Positions 55,316 through 64,000 of a DNA stretch of 64,000 nt are shown here, piece after piece. The notes below the pieces were generated by a model that worked only from the letters and a program-made list of their open reading frames with translations, was not told where the DNA came from and made no database searches. The DNA comes from Emydura subglobosa. Lineage: Eukaryota; Chordata; Testudines; Chelidae. Position 1 is the first letter of the stretch. Each line of letters opens with the position of its first letter. The translations under genes were made by a program, and so were the position numbers. The DNA lies in the NCBI GenBank assembly GCA_007922225.1, contig ML679956.1, positions 70,858,111 through 70,922,110 on the forward strand. The letters are read 5' to 3'.

Positions 55316-55611
55316 TCTCGGAGGAAGGGATGCAGGCTGTTCATAAAGGGGAGAGTGGAAACCGGTGGGATGGTGATTGTAAAGGAGCTGCCCTCGAGCG
55401 TCCCGTCAAAAGGACCGCTTGTTGTTTTTCTGCTGCTAGCCCTGCTGGGAGCCCTCTGCAGGGCCTTGGCGGTCTCGGTGGTTCGACTGCCTAAAGCGTT
55501 CACGGCCTCGCCTAGATGGAGTGGGTCGAGGAGGCAGTCGAGAGGCAGGCTGCTGTTGCTGCTGCCGTTGGGGTCGCTGTCTGCCCTGGCGCCTTGTGGC
55601 CTGTGGCACAT
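55063..55611 (-). CDS. DIRS pol N-terminal region (copy C)
   Basis: The open frame overlaps the end of gag by about 175 nt. Residues EWQGITSDHWVLSVVSRGYA and LFRDPSHELLLVQEVHSLLR match the region before the RT in copy A (EWASITSDCWVL, LFRNPSHEQLLLHEV). A one-base frame difference near 55120 separates it from the RT frame. I cannot tell from one copy whether this is a mutation; copy A is continuous here, which favours mutation. Confidence 0.75.
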   Translation of the reverse strand: MCHRPQGARADSDPNGSSNSSLPLDCLLDPLHLGEAVNALGSRTTETAKALQRAPSRASSRKTTSGPFDGTLEGSSFTITIPPVSTLPFMNSLHPFLREWQGITSDHWVLSVVSRGYALQLSAFPPDSPPTPSLFRDPSHELLLVQEVHSLLRLGAVEEVPPSGTIPVISLSPRQREASGLF

Positions 55612-56107
55612 AGAGGCCTAAAGACTTAAGGGTGGCTCGAGAATCCTTGAGGGCGTGTAATTTACTGTCTGTTCTGTCCGAGAACAGGCCCACGCCCTCA
55701 AAAGGCAGATCCTGGATGGCCTGTTGCACCTCCAACGACAGGCCAGAAGACTGCAGCCACGCCGACCGGCGCATCACGATGCCCGATGCCATGGCCCTTC
55801 CCGCCGCGTCGGTGGCATCGCTTGAGGACTGAAGGGCCGCTCCTGCGACTGTCGCTCCCTCCTGCAGGATGGTGTTAAAGTCCTCCGCCATGTCAGATGG
55901 TAGAGTGCGGAGGAACCGTTGGAGGGAAGCCCACAGGTTTAGATTATACCTGCCCAGGAGCGCTTGGTGGTTTGCAATGCGTAGCTGTAAAGCCGCAGTC
56001 GAATAAATTTTTCTCTCGAATAAGTCCAGTTTTTTGTTCTCTTTACTCTTTGGCGTACTGGACTGGGCCCCCTGTCTGTCCCGTTGATTGACCGCATCTA
56101 CAACCAA
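55436..56107 (-). CDS. DIRS gag C-terminal domain (copy C)
   Basis: 223 open residues: KKLDLFERKIYSTAALQLRI, LRTLPSDMAEDFNTI, SSSDATDAAGRAMASGIVMR, LEVQQAIQDLPFEG, ending in a Gln- and Arg-rich tail. This domain is the one related to the LAP2-alpha C-terminal region of mammalian TMPO, which is known to be a co-opted DIRS-like gag. Separated from the 649-residue ORF by one base at the C9 run. Copy B has no C run and reads through, so the break is probably an indel. Confidence 0.82.
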   Translation of the reverse strand: MVVDAVNQRDRQGAQSSTPKSKENKKLDLFERKIYSTAALQLRIANHQALLGRYNLNLWASLQRFLRTLPSDMAEDFNTILQEGATVAGAALQSSSDATDAAGRAMASGIVMRRSAWLQSSGLSLEVQQAIQDLPFEGVGLFSDRTDSKLHALKDSRATLKSLGLYVPQATRRQGRQRPQRQQQQQPASRLPPRPTPSRRGRERFRQSNHRDRQGPAEGSQQG

Positions 56108-58047
56108 CGACCCGGGGGGGGGTGGTTGTAGAGGTATTCGAACCCCTGGGAGGGAACGTAGTACTTGCGCTCCGCAGTCTTAGAGGTGGCAGACACTGAA
56201 GCTGGAGTCTCCCACAGGGGCTTGACCACCTTCAACACCCTGTCATGGACAGGGAGCGCGACGCGGGAGGGGCCTGCTGAGCTCGAGGTCCTGAAGAGAG
56301 GATCCTCCTCCTCCGAAAGTTCTTTGAGGTCTAGCTGTAGGTTGTCAGCTAACCGTCTGAGCAGTTCCTGATGAGTCTTGTAATCAGGAAGGGGTGTTCT
56401 CTGGTCCCTAGAGGTGGTGTCCGGAGGAGAGGAGGAGGAGGACTGGTGAAGAGGACCCGTAGAAGGACCCTCCATAGGGTCGGACCCATCGTCCGAGGAG
56501 TCCGGTCTGTCCTGACTAGGAGGTGGGGGCGGGGGCTGGACGGCCACTGATGGAACCGACGCCGTGCCCTGGGTTGGTTGTTGAGGCCATGGCCCCCAAT
56601 AGGGCCATTGGCAGGGCCCCTGCATCCACGCCGGCACCGGTCCCGGTGCCGCGGACGTTGCCGGCCCGCATGGTGCCGGGCTGCGCGATTTCGGGCGCTT
56701 CCCCTTGTCCTTGCCACGATCCGGCAGTGATCTGCTCCTGGAGGAGCGGGAGCGGCTGTGGCAGTATCTGCGATGCCGGCGAGGAGGGGAACGGCTGGAG
56801 CTAGACGAGTGTCCCCGGGACCTCCTGTCTCTGCGGCGGTCAGGCGCTGGTGACCTAGAGCGGTCTCTCCCTCGGCTGTGTCTTCTCCGGTGCCCCGGAG
56901 AGTCCCTGGGTGCCAAGGCATGCGGTGCCGGGGACCGCCTCGGGCTAATTCTGGGGGCCCTTGCCGACGGTGAGCGGTGGTAGGGCTCCGGAGCAGGGGG
57001 ACCCCGATGGCTGCCAGCGGATCGGGAGCGGTGGCTGTCCCGGGAACGCGCGCGGGCCCGGACCGGAGATCTTGATCGGTGCCGAGAGCCCGACCGGTGC
57101 CGAGAGCTGGATCGGTGCCGGTCATCTCTAGGTGAGGGCGTTCGGTGCCGGGAGCTGCGCACCGGGGAGCGAGAGCGCCTCTGCTCCGCAGGCGAGCCGG
57201 ATCGGTGCCGAGAGCCAGGTGACCGGTGCCGAGAGGTGCGCACCGAAGTGCGAGGATGGTCAGTCTCTCTCGGTGCTGGCTGGCTGTCCTGATGGTGGTG
57301 GGACACCGAGGATCTGGAGGCCGATGGAGAGTGGCTGTTCTCGGAACCTCTAGACCGCTCCCGTTGCTGCGGTACCGAGGTGCTCAATGACCTAAGGTTG
57401 GAGCGAGGAGGGGGAGACTCCACTTCCCCCGTCCTCGACCGTCTGGGGGGAGACGATGGTTCCTGTCTCCGCTGCCCACCGGGGTAATCCAGCGCGGATC
57501 TACCCCGAGACGCCAACCCTGACTCCCTTGGCCGAGGGGGGGATGGAGGCGTCGGCATGGCCATGAGAGCCCGTGCCGCTACAAACGCCTCCAGCGTCGA
57601 CGGCCCTTGCAGGAGAGGTCCCCCACCCCCCGGGGTCGGGGGAGGCTCCCTGCGTGGCGACGCCTGTGTCGGCTCTGGTTGTACCCCCTGCTGTACCGGT
57701 AGCAGGGGGGAGTCCATAGACACAGGCTCCAGCCGCTTCTTTTTCTTCGGCACCTTGTGCGCCGGTGCCGCTGCCAGTGCCGGGGGCGCGCTGTGCGCTG
57801 ATGAGATGCTCGGTGCCGATGGAGACCCCGAGGGCTCGGAGACCGGACGAAGCGCCAACTCCATCAGGATCGTCCGAAGGTGGGCATCTCGCTCCTTCTG
57901 CGTCCTGGGCTTGAAGGACTTGCAGATACGGCACTTGTCCTTCCTGTGAAGTTCGCCCAGGCAGCGAAGACAGCGATCGTGCGGGTCGCTGATCGGGAAA
58001 GCCTTAGAGCATTCCGCGCAGGCTTTGAACCCCGAAGTGCCCGGCAT
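56098..58047 (-). CDS. DIRS gag-like protein (copy C), N-terminal and SR-rich part
   Basis: 649 residues from an ATG at 58047. Three CxxC pairs at 10-13, 26-29 and 39-42 (CAEC, CLRC, CRIC) form a probable zinc-binding head. A Pro/Ser-rich stretch follows, then about residues 190-460 rich in Arg-Ser and His-Arg-Ser units (SRHRSGSRHRSRSPVRARA) like SR splicing proteins, then an acidic Ser/Asp segment (SSDDGSDP). The reading ends 3 residues after the C9 run with GRWL, where the frame leaves the gag C-terminal domain. The leader from the element end to the ATG is 378 nt. Confidence 0.88.
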   Translation of the reverse strand: MPGTSGFKACAECSKAFPISDPHDRCLRCLGELHRKDKCRICKSFKPRTQKERDAHLRTILMELALRPVSEPSGSPSAPSISSAHSAPPALAAAPAHKVPKKKKRLEPVSMDSPLLPVQQGVQPEPTQASPRREPPPTPGGGGPLLQGPSTLEAFVAARALMAMPTPPSPPRPRESGLASRGRSALDYPGGQRRQEPSSPPRRSRTGEVESPPPRSNLRSLSTSVPQQRERSRGSENSHSPSASRSSVSHHHQDSQPAPRETDHPRTSVRTSRHRSPGSRHRSGSPAEQRRSRSPVRSSRHRTPSPRDDRHRSSSRHRSGSRHRSRSPVRARARSRDSHRSRSAGSHRGPPAPEPYHRSPSARAPRISPRRSPAPHALAPRDSPGHRRRHSRGRDRSRSPAPDRRRDRRSRGHSSSSSRSPPRRHRRYCHSRSRSSRSRSLPDRGKDKGKRPKSRSPAPCGPATSAAPGPVPAWMQGPCQWPYWGPWPQQPTQGTASVPSVAVQPPPPPPSQDRPDSSDDGSDPMEGPSTGPLHQSSSSSPPDTTSRDQRTPLPDYKTHQELLRRLADNLQLDLKELSEEEDPLFRTSSSAGPSRVALPVHDRVLKVVKPLWETPASVSATSKTAERKYYVPSQGFEYLYNHPPPGRWL

Positions 58048-58243
58048 GGCGCCGGGAGCCCGTAAGGGCTAACTAACTACTTAAACTACTAAAACAATTT
58101 CAAATTTTTTTTTTTTTTTTTAAACTATTAAGGTTAAAACTATGAACTTTAACAACAACTAACTAACAACTATAAAACTAGAAGGGTTTAGGAGATTGCT
58201 ACTTGCGGTAAAGCAAGGGGCAGAGTTCCAAAAGACCGTCACG

Positions 58244-58425
58244 GGCGGAAAGAAGGAACTGGGGGCCACGGGGTCGGCAGGGTCCCTATATACCGCGACA
58301 TGAGCGCGGCACTCCAGGGGGCGCAGGAGCCGACCCGCAGGGGGTTGCTAGGGGCAGAAAAGCTTCCGGAGGCCGCGCACTCACCTATATTGGAATGCAT
58401 ATGAGCAAACACTCGAAGAGAGAAA
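58244..58425. repeat. DIRS copy C inverted terminal repeat (element 5' end)
   Basis: Counterpart of 52088-52280. Contains GGGTCCCTATATACCGCG and ends ACACTCGAAGAGAGAAA. A TATATA motif within the repeat could serve transcription start, as terminal repeats carry the promoter in this group; that role is inferred. Confidence 0.92.
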
Positions 58426-58689
58426 GGACAAACACAGAATCAATGCCTTTGATGTTCTCTGAGCTAATCCTTTCAGTAGGCTTACTACCAGTCCCTTAGT
58501 CTCTAAGAATGATACTTTTTACTTGGTGGTATCAAGTCAGTCAATGACTGGCCCGCCAGAGCAGAAATGTGTGTAACACTGGCTCTTCACCAAGCTACCT
58601 AATAATTCAGCACAGCCACCCATCTCCCTGCTCAAGAGACATCCAGGTTTGGTTATTGGAGGTCAGGTTCTGGCACATCCATCAATCAT

Positions 58690-58980
58690 GTTATTAATTC
58701 ATTAGTTTTATTAGTAGTAGTATTTTATGATGATGATGTGTATTATACAGTAGTCGCCCCCGAAGGCTATATCAAGATCAGACTCCCTTGAGCTAGGTGT
58801 TGTACACACCAGTAGTGAGAGACAATGCCCCTCCCCCAAAGAAGTCATACTTTAAAAAGACAAGACAGACAAATGAGAGGAGGAGACACTGAGGTGAAGT
58901 AACTTGCCGGAGGCCAACAGTAGCTCATCAGTAGCACAGCTGAGAACACAAATCAGGGGTGAAACACTGGCCCCCCCTGA
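58690..58980 (+). mobile_element. MIR-like SINE with attached dispersed-repeat 5' part
   Basis: AGCTAGGTGTTGTACACACC, CAATGCCCCTCCCCCAAAGA, then CACTGAGGTGAAGTAACTTG and CAGTAGCTCATCAGTAGCAC, the MIR-type core order. It links the fragments at 27395, 30815 and 51160 to a CORE-SINE-like family. Confidence 0.7.
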
Positions 58981-60681
58981 AGTCAATGGCACAACTCCCT
59001 TTGGGTTAAGTGAGGCTAGAATTTTATCCTATGTCTCCTGAGTCCCAGTCTCATGCCTTACATAGTGGGCCACAGTGCCTCTCATGGAGAAGTTTCCCCA
59101 AAGCTGTCCACACGTGTCCCAGTTCTAACCCATGCCATCTGTCCCACACCTCCAGCGTGCATCTTGTCTCCTCCCAGACAAATAATAAATGCCTATCCCA
59201 AAGGCTGGCTCTCTTAGACTACCATAGTAGGTGCCACATTCAGAGAAACAGCCTTTAATTTCCCTTCATGAGTTGGTGACTCTAATCCAGACAAATAGCA
59301 CAAATATAGCCACCAAATATTGCTATAGTCTGGCACTCGCTGCATTTCTGTTCTTCACGGGCAGAAGTTACTGAATCCTTGCACCTGTCATTGAATTCTC
59401 CTCCCTCAGCAGCGTGTTTTAGAGCTACAGTGTGTTTGTAGCATGTGCCTTTAACCCACTGCTGGGTCAGACAAGTCTCAACGTGCTGCTCTGTTCCTAA
59501 CAATGCTTTTGGCGAGGAAGCCACACAGTAAGAGGCACATCTGTTAGTGGTTAGTGGATTTCTTCACAGGACAGCATTAAAAAAAATAAATCTTTAACGA
59601 TCCTTACAACAGAAGGTTGGGCGTGTCTAAAGCTCAGCTGGGATTCATCCAGCGCTTTACCAGGGTAACTATATCAGCAAATATAGCTTGTTTCTATGGT
59701 TACTAAACCAAAGAAATGTTTACATAATAGAGACAGGAAAGGGTTAAGGCTTGTGTTTGCCAACATGTACACCTACCTGAGCTGTGTGTATTGTTCTTTA
59801 TCACACCTCAGCTAGGTAGAATGAAAAACATATTTGCAAAGAACAGGCATTTGCCTTACCTCCACCCCAGCGTCTGTGATCGGGACTCTTTCCCCAAGTC
59901 TTTAATCTGTTAAATTACTTTTTTTAATCCAGTGGAAGAATGAGCATGATGTGTACGTAACGATTACTGTCTCCAGTTGTTCACTGACACCACTGCTCAC
60001 CCCAGACAAATAACCCACGGATCAGACTGTATTGTGTCCCACTCTGCACCCTTTCCGCAGGGCTGGTGACTCTGTTAGGTTCCTAGCTACAGTGGTGATT
60101 CTTTAGCTTGGACTTTCAGTTCTGGGGCTCCTTTGTTCAGTCCCCCAGTCATGGCCAAGATGGTGATCATCATACAATCCCCTTCCTCCACTCTTTCCTG
60201 GCCCTTGTTCTATTACATCTCGTTTAGACTGTAAACACCTCAGGGAAGGAATCTATCATTTTTATTGGTCCATAAAGCCGTGACCACCCATTGTGCTTGA
60301 GAAGTAAGTAAAAGCTGGAGCTCAGATACAAGGTCATGATACGTCTTGTCTACATGGGGAAATTGAACTGAATAGCTGGTCTGGAACAGCTCCCCTCTAT
60401 AGTGGGGTTTTGCAGAAGTAAAAAGCATTAAAAACTTATTTTTGTCCGTAATTCAACAGCTATGATGCTGAACACAGACACAGAACCGATTGGTTGAGTA
60501 AGAGAGTGCCATTTGTATAGTTGCTTTTCTGGCCAAGCCAAGCCTCGCTTTAATGGTACCATGGTCTGGAGAAAGATGCAACAGTTCGCTACAGTGTTTT
60601 CTGTCTTTTCCCCCTATCAGCACTTGGTTCAGTGGGAATTCTCAACACCAGGCCAAAGATGACATTTCCATAAAATGCTGT
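58981..60681. other. No gene recognised
   Basis: Non-coding sequence; the longest frames (59010-59258 +, 59282-59524 -) have no motif. Confidence 0.45.
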
Positions 60682-60834
60682 GTAGCCGGGAGGGGTGGTC
60701 CCCGTTTGAGGAGGACCCAGAGGAGGAGCCAGACCCACCCTGGCTGATAGAACCCCAAAGGGGAAACCTGGACCGGAAGCAGGTGGGCGGGTCCAGGCCT
60801 TTAAAAGCCCCAGGGTGCCCACTGACCAGAAGCA

Positions 60835-61284
60835 GTGGGAAGAGCCAGGCCTTTAAAAGCCAGGCCTGTGAGCCCAGTCAAGAGAGGATGGCTGAGAGAG
60901 AAGGATGCCTCTCTGCCTGAGCTCCCAGCTAAGGCCGGGCCACAGACCCATGCTGAAAGGGAGCAGCTGGCCTTAACCCTAGCTTGGGAACCGGAGGAGG
61001 GCCCACCGAGGTCCCCCACTGCCTGGGAGCCAGAGGAAGGCCCACCGGGGTCCCCCGTGGCCTGGGAGCCTGAGGCGGGCCTGCCTGAGCAGTACAGATC
61101 CTGGGACCCGGAGAACTTACTGGCCCTGCCCACAGCCTGGGGGCCGGAGGACCTGGAAGAGCTGCCCTCCGAGGATGAACCCATGGTGCTGCCAGAGCTG
61201 CCACCCATGGATGAAGAGGGCCTCGTAGGATTACCACACCCCAGCGACCCAAAGGAGGCAGGTACCGGGGATTTAGGGGAGGAA
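60835..61284 (+). CDS. Hypothetical acidic repeat peptide within GC-rich unit, truncated by LTR
   Basis: About 150 open residues with three direct repeats of the form AWEPExGxPxSP, followed by GPEDLEELPSEDEPMVLPEL. It corresponds to the frame at 28324 in locus 1 (GPDLEELP). The solo LTR interrupts it after GTGDLGEE. No known domain. Confidence 0.3.
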
Positions 61285-61345
61285 GAAGTGTTGTGCAAAA
61301 TTAAGCACTCGGGACTTTTTCAAGGGGAAAAGGCAGTATGCCGCA

Positions 61346-61351
61346 TTTATT
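61346..61351 (-). promoter_or_regulatory. LTR polyadenylation signal
   Basis: AATAAA on the minus strand about 290 bases after the TATA box, before the U5 end. Confidence 0.65.
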
Positions 61352-61640
61352 GACAGAAACTAAAGTAATAACTAACTTAAACCTACACATACACACACAC
61401 ATATTCACGCGCCCAAACATACCAGAAAGCGTTCTATAGTTATATATAGCTACCAGTCCTGATTGTGGCTTGAGATCATAGCTAGGGTTCGTTGCTGGAA
61501 TTCGTGGCTCGTGGCAGCTACCTGGCCAGGGAAGCTGGGCACGAGGAGAGCAGGGTCCTTGTCGGGCGCGCACCGACGCTCTTCTTTAGATGATGTGTAG
61601 AACACTGTTTTTCCCCCAAAGCCTTGAAATCTCACCCAGT

Positions 61641-61648
61641 CTTTTATA
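61641..61648 (-). promoter_or_regulatory. LTR TATA box
   Basis: TATAAAAG on the minus strand, about 600 bases from the U3 start, in a normal position for a retroviral promoter. Confidence 0.7.
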
Positions 61649-61959
61649 GGTTTTTCAGTTCTGCTGTGTCACGTCGCTTCTCTGTGACCCTTGATTGCTG
61701 GTACAATAGCAGACGTGACTTTCAGCTTGTTCTTTGATGTCTTTGATTAAGTTTGATTAAGTTTTTCTGGGGTGGATCCTTCTTTGCTTTTTGGGGCTAT
61801 GTTCACACTCTTCAGCCTAGGATGGACTTCACACTTCATCAGGACAACTTCATCAGGACAGGCTGGCAGTTTGGGTCTGACTCACACACACATACACCCT
61901 CCATTCATACCTTGTTCAGATAACTATCGTATTCATCTAAAGGTTTAGAAAGGGTTTGA

Positions 61960-62060
61960 CACAAGATGGAGTACATAGGGTCAAAATGGGGTTTTTACAC
62001 AAGATGGAGTACATAGGTCAAAATGGGGTTTTACATTCACAATATGGAGTATGACTGAGA
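61960..62060 (-). repeat. Tandem duplication inside LTR U3
   Basis: ACACAAGATGGAGTACATAG followed by GTCAAAATGGGGTTTT occurs twice in direct succession, with a weaker third ATATGGAGTA. Confidence 0.8.
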
Positions 62061-62148
62061 GAAGTTCAAATGTTACATGATTTCAATAATAACCATATAG
62101 AGGTTGACACAAATAAGGGTATGGATTAAAAGCTATGAATTAATCTAC

Positions 62149-62250
62149 AGGGTTACAATTACAATTAAAAGCGCTGACTTAAGTTCCAGGGTTACAATTA
62201 CAATTAAAAGCTCTGACTTAAGTGCCAGGGTTACAATTACAATTTTATTC
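62149..62250 (-). repeat. 39-bp tandem repeat at the start of the LTR U3
   Basis: The unit AGGGTTACAATTACAATT (on +) begins at about 62149, 62188 and 62227, with GCTCTGACTTAAGT-type filler between copies. The third is incomplete and runs into the LTR end. Confidence 0.85.
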
Positions 62251-62660
62251 CTACAGAAGCCCAGGGGTAGCCACAAGTTCGTGGCTGAGTCGGGGGCAAC
62301 CCGGGCAGCGTGTTGCGGCGGGAGCCCCGCCGACCCCGTAGCAAACGCCTTTTGCCACTGAAAGGGCCCTGGGCTGGGACGCGGTGGAGACGGGTGGGCC
62401 TGCGTCCCTCTCCCCCCTTCCCTAGGAGCCCCGAGAGAGACAGCCTCACCCTCCATACCGCTCCACAGAGCGGCCTGCTTACCTGGCCAGCCCTGCCTGA
62501 AGGGCCTGTCCCTAGACTGCTTATCTGCCAGCCCTACCCGAGGGCCGGGTGAAAGAGAGCTAGCCTGGAAAGGGGGCTCAAGACTGCTCCCAGCAGGAGG
62601 TAGCCGGGAGGGGTGGTCCACCTCTGAGGAGGACCCAGAGGGAGAAGCCCGGATGCTGCT

Positions 62661-63405
62661 CCCCTCTTCCAGGGACACGTCCACATGCTGCATTCCTGAA
62701 AAGACCTTTGGCTCAATGTAAACTCTTGTTGTTTGTCTGCACACCTTTTTTCCTTTGGCCAGTCACACGCTACAGTGCACAACTCTCCAAATCAAATGCC
62801 CACATTCACCTGTTGCCTTCTGAACTGGCTCTGTATACTGGATCACGCCAAACTCAGGCAATTTGGCAACCCGTAGGTCTAATTCTGCTCTCTCTGACAC
62901 TGGTGCAAATCTGTAACGCCACTGGGCCTGATTGTCCTTTTGCTTACACTGATGTAAATCAGAAGCACCTCTATTGAAGTCAGTGGCATCAGAACAGTGT
63001 GGATATGGTGTGAAAAAAGCGACTCAGGCCCATTGGCGTCAGTTTACATTGGTATAACGTAGAACAGGATTTTTGGATCTTACATGCGTCTGCATGAAGA
63101 AGTTGTATTGATTAACTTAAAATGCAATCTTAAACATTTGTTTCATTAAACCAGTGGAAAAGGCCAAGTGGCCAGTATAGCTTAAGTCAATCAGAAATCA
63201 GTTTAAGCTAAATCAAAATAAATCACACTTAAACCGAAAGAAGTGGCTACCCAGACTGCTTTGCACCAATTTAACTATGTTTAAAAATCACACCTGAACC
63301 TCCCTTTTTGCTCACCCCTTTACTATAAATGGCGCGTCATTATAGCCGCGTTCCTGTGTGCTCTGCGCACACATACAAGTGGGCAACAATTTAATTACAG
63401 TCTGA

Positions 63406-63439
<34 letters not shown>

Positions 63440-64000
63440 GCCTGGTTGGGAGACTGTTAAACATTAGCCTTTGACATGCACAAGCAGCATGCCTGTGCTG
63501 TATTTTAGGGGACCGGTGAACTTTCCTTAGCACGGTATTCAACTGACCACCCGACGGCGGCTGTGTGTCATTCATCTGTAGCAACCTGAATGGCACAGTC
63601 TGTGAATTGTCAGAAGGCGCCAGGAAGTTCATACATAAAAAGCTTTGTTAACAGTAATGCTTGTTCTCTGGTTCTGGCCACCCAGAAATAATTATAGCAA
63701 CTGGCTGGCTTTCAAGACGCTGCCTTCGTGTCTGAATGAAATATGGAGGAAACAGGAGGAGCTTAAACAGGTCCCAAATTCTTCCTCGCTAGGCGAAACC
63801 AAAACCTCAAGGGGGTCGTCTGAAGCCTCAGCTTTGCTTTTTCTCTGCATAGATCCCACTGAAGATGAAATTGAAAAACAAACATTTCATGGTGCTGGCC
63901 TCCACACCAATGAAATTATTTTTCTTGGGCCGTCACATAGCAGCCTGTGTGCCCCCCACCCTGGCTTTCCCTGCACAGGGAGCAGCCCCTGAATCTTTAG
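62661..64000. other. No gene recognised at the window end
   Basis: Contains a CA microsatellite (63409-63436) and some dispersed-repeat words (GGTCTAATTCTGCTCTC, ACTGATGTAAATCAG). The frame at 63645-63992 has no motif. Confidence 0.45.
63409..63436. repeat. CA dinucleotide microsatellite
   Basis: About 14 uninterrupted CA units. Confidence 0.95.

Larger units (their letters stand above)
52057..58425 (-). mobile_element. DIRS-type retrotransposon, copy C, structurally complete
   Basis: A 6.37-kb element with 180-200 bp inverted terminal repeats at both ends, an internal complementary region, and gag, RT, RNase H and tyrosine recombinase domains in DIRS order on the minus strand. The 3' (left) end has a tip of about 30 bases absent from the 5' (right) end, the same asymmetry described for Dictyostelium DIRS-1. 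No target-site duplication is seen, as expected for recombinase-mediated insertion. Lesions: a frame break at a C9 run (56116-56124), one near 55120, one at a C12 run (54045-54056), and a TGA at 53387-53389 where copy A has Trp. Confidence 0.95.
61289..62255 (-). mobile_element. Endogenous retrovirus solo LTR
   Basis: 967 bp with TG...CA ends (TGTTGTGC at the left, TTCCTACA at the right on +), flanked by the 4-bp duplication GAAG (61285-61288 and 62256-62259). On the minus strand the order is U3, TATAAAAG (at 61641-61648), a GC-rich R region, AATAAA (61346-61351), then U5. The internal proviral part has been lost by LTR recombination. The provirus class is unknown; a 4-bp duplication is seen in gammaretrovirus-like and some other groups. 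Confidence 0.88.
60682..62660 (+). repeat. GC-rich ~0.95-kb unit with flanking direct repeats, locus 2, split by an LTR
   Basis: GTAGCCGGGAGGGGTGGTCC starts at 60682 and again at 62600; removing the LTR and one target duplicate leaves a period of 947, close to 922 at locus 1. The + strand frame 60835-61284 reads AWEPEEGPPRSP, AWEPEEGPPGSP, AWEPEAGLPEQ and GPEDLEELPSEDEP. After the LTR, GTGTTGCGGCGGGAGCCCCG and GGTGGGCCTGCGTCCC match 28750-28870. Confidence 0.78.

Noticed and set aside
56349..57125. 258-codon frame in another phase inside DIRS gag, and plus-strand frames at 57557-57949.
   Set aside because: Shadow readings of the Arg-Ser-rich repeats; the frame starting at 58047 has the conserved gag motifs.
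62149..62250. Three evenly spaced repeats as a possible CRISPR-like array.
   Set aside because: Repeats and spacers are all similar to each other and lie inside a retroviral LTR of a vertebrate genome.

Overview
The window looks like nuclear DNA of a non-avian sauropsid, most likely a turtle. It holds one interrupted vertebrate gene with GT-AG introns, embedded in CR1 and L2 LINEs, Penelope-like and DIRS retroelements, MIR-like SINEs, hAT-type MITEs and one retroviral solo LTR, all in varying decay. The species call is an inference from this repeat mix; nothing in the sequence names the organism.

The only gene that appears intact is a pancreatic-type chymotrypsin-like elastase on the + strand. 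Eight coding exons can be placed between 4383 and 17820. They include a 34-nt first exon just downstream of a TATA box. The splice phases agree throughout and give a 279-residue preproenzyme with signal peptide, R|IIGG activation site, complete His/Asp/Ser triad and eight paired-type cysteines. Two decayed exons of a second elastase copy (exon 4-like at 34748-34847, exon 6-like at 36735-36870) lie about 20 kb downstream on the same strand, so the locus was once duplicated.

Three DIRS-type tyrosine-recombinase retrotransposon copies are present. Copy A (1-3155, +) is the gag-end to recombinase part of an old element that begins before the window. Copy B (about 5520-7740, +) is a 5' terminal repeat plus gag inside elastase intron 1. 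Copy C (52057-58425, -) is a structurally complete 6.37-kb element with inverted terminal repeats, a perfect internal complementary region matching both ends, and all domains (gag, RT, RNase H, recombinase). It is broken only by a few small lesions, two of them at C homopolymers.

From 18 to 51 kb the sequence is a repeat-rich desert. It contains a CR1 3' end, a Penelope-like element whose RT catalytic core is deleted, a decayed CR1-type LINE with ORF1 esterase and endonuclease remnants, an L2 LINE interrupted by CR1 exactly at its YADD-like site, a CACC-rich minisatellite and several MITEs, some with clear target-site duplications.

Two loci (28056 and 60682) carry the same unclassified GC-rich unit of about 0.92-0.95 kb, bounded by direct repeats and reading as an acidic repeat peptide. 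The second was later split by a 967-bp solo LTR with a 4-bp target duplication. No RNA genes, CRISPR arrays or prokaryotic features are visible.
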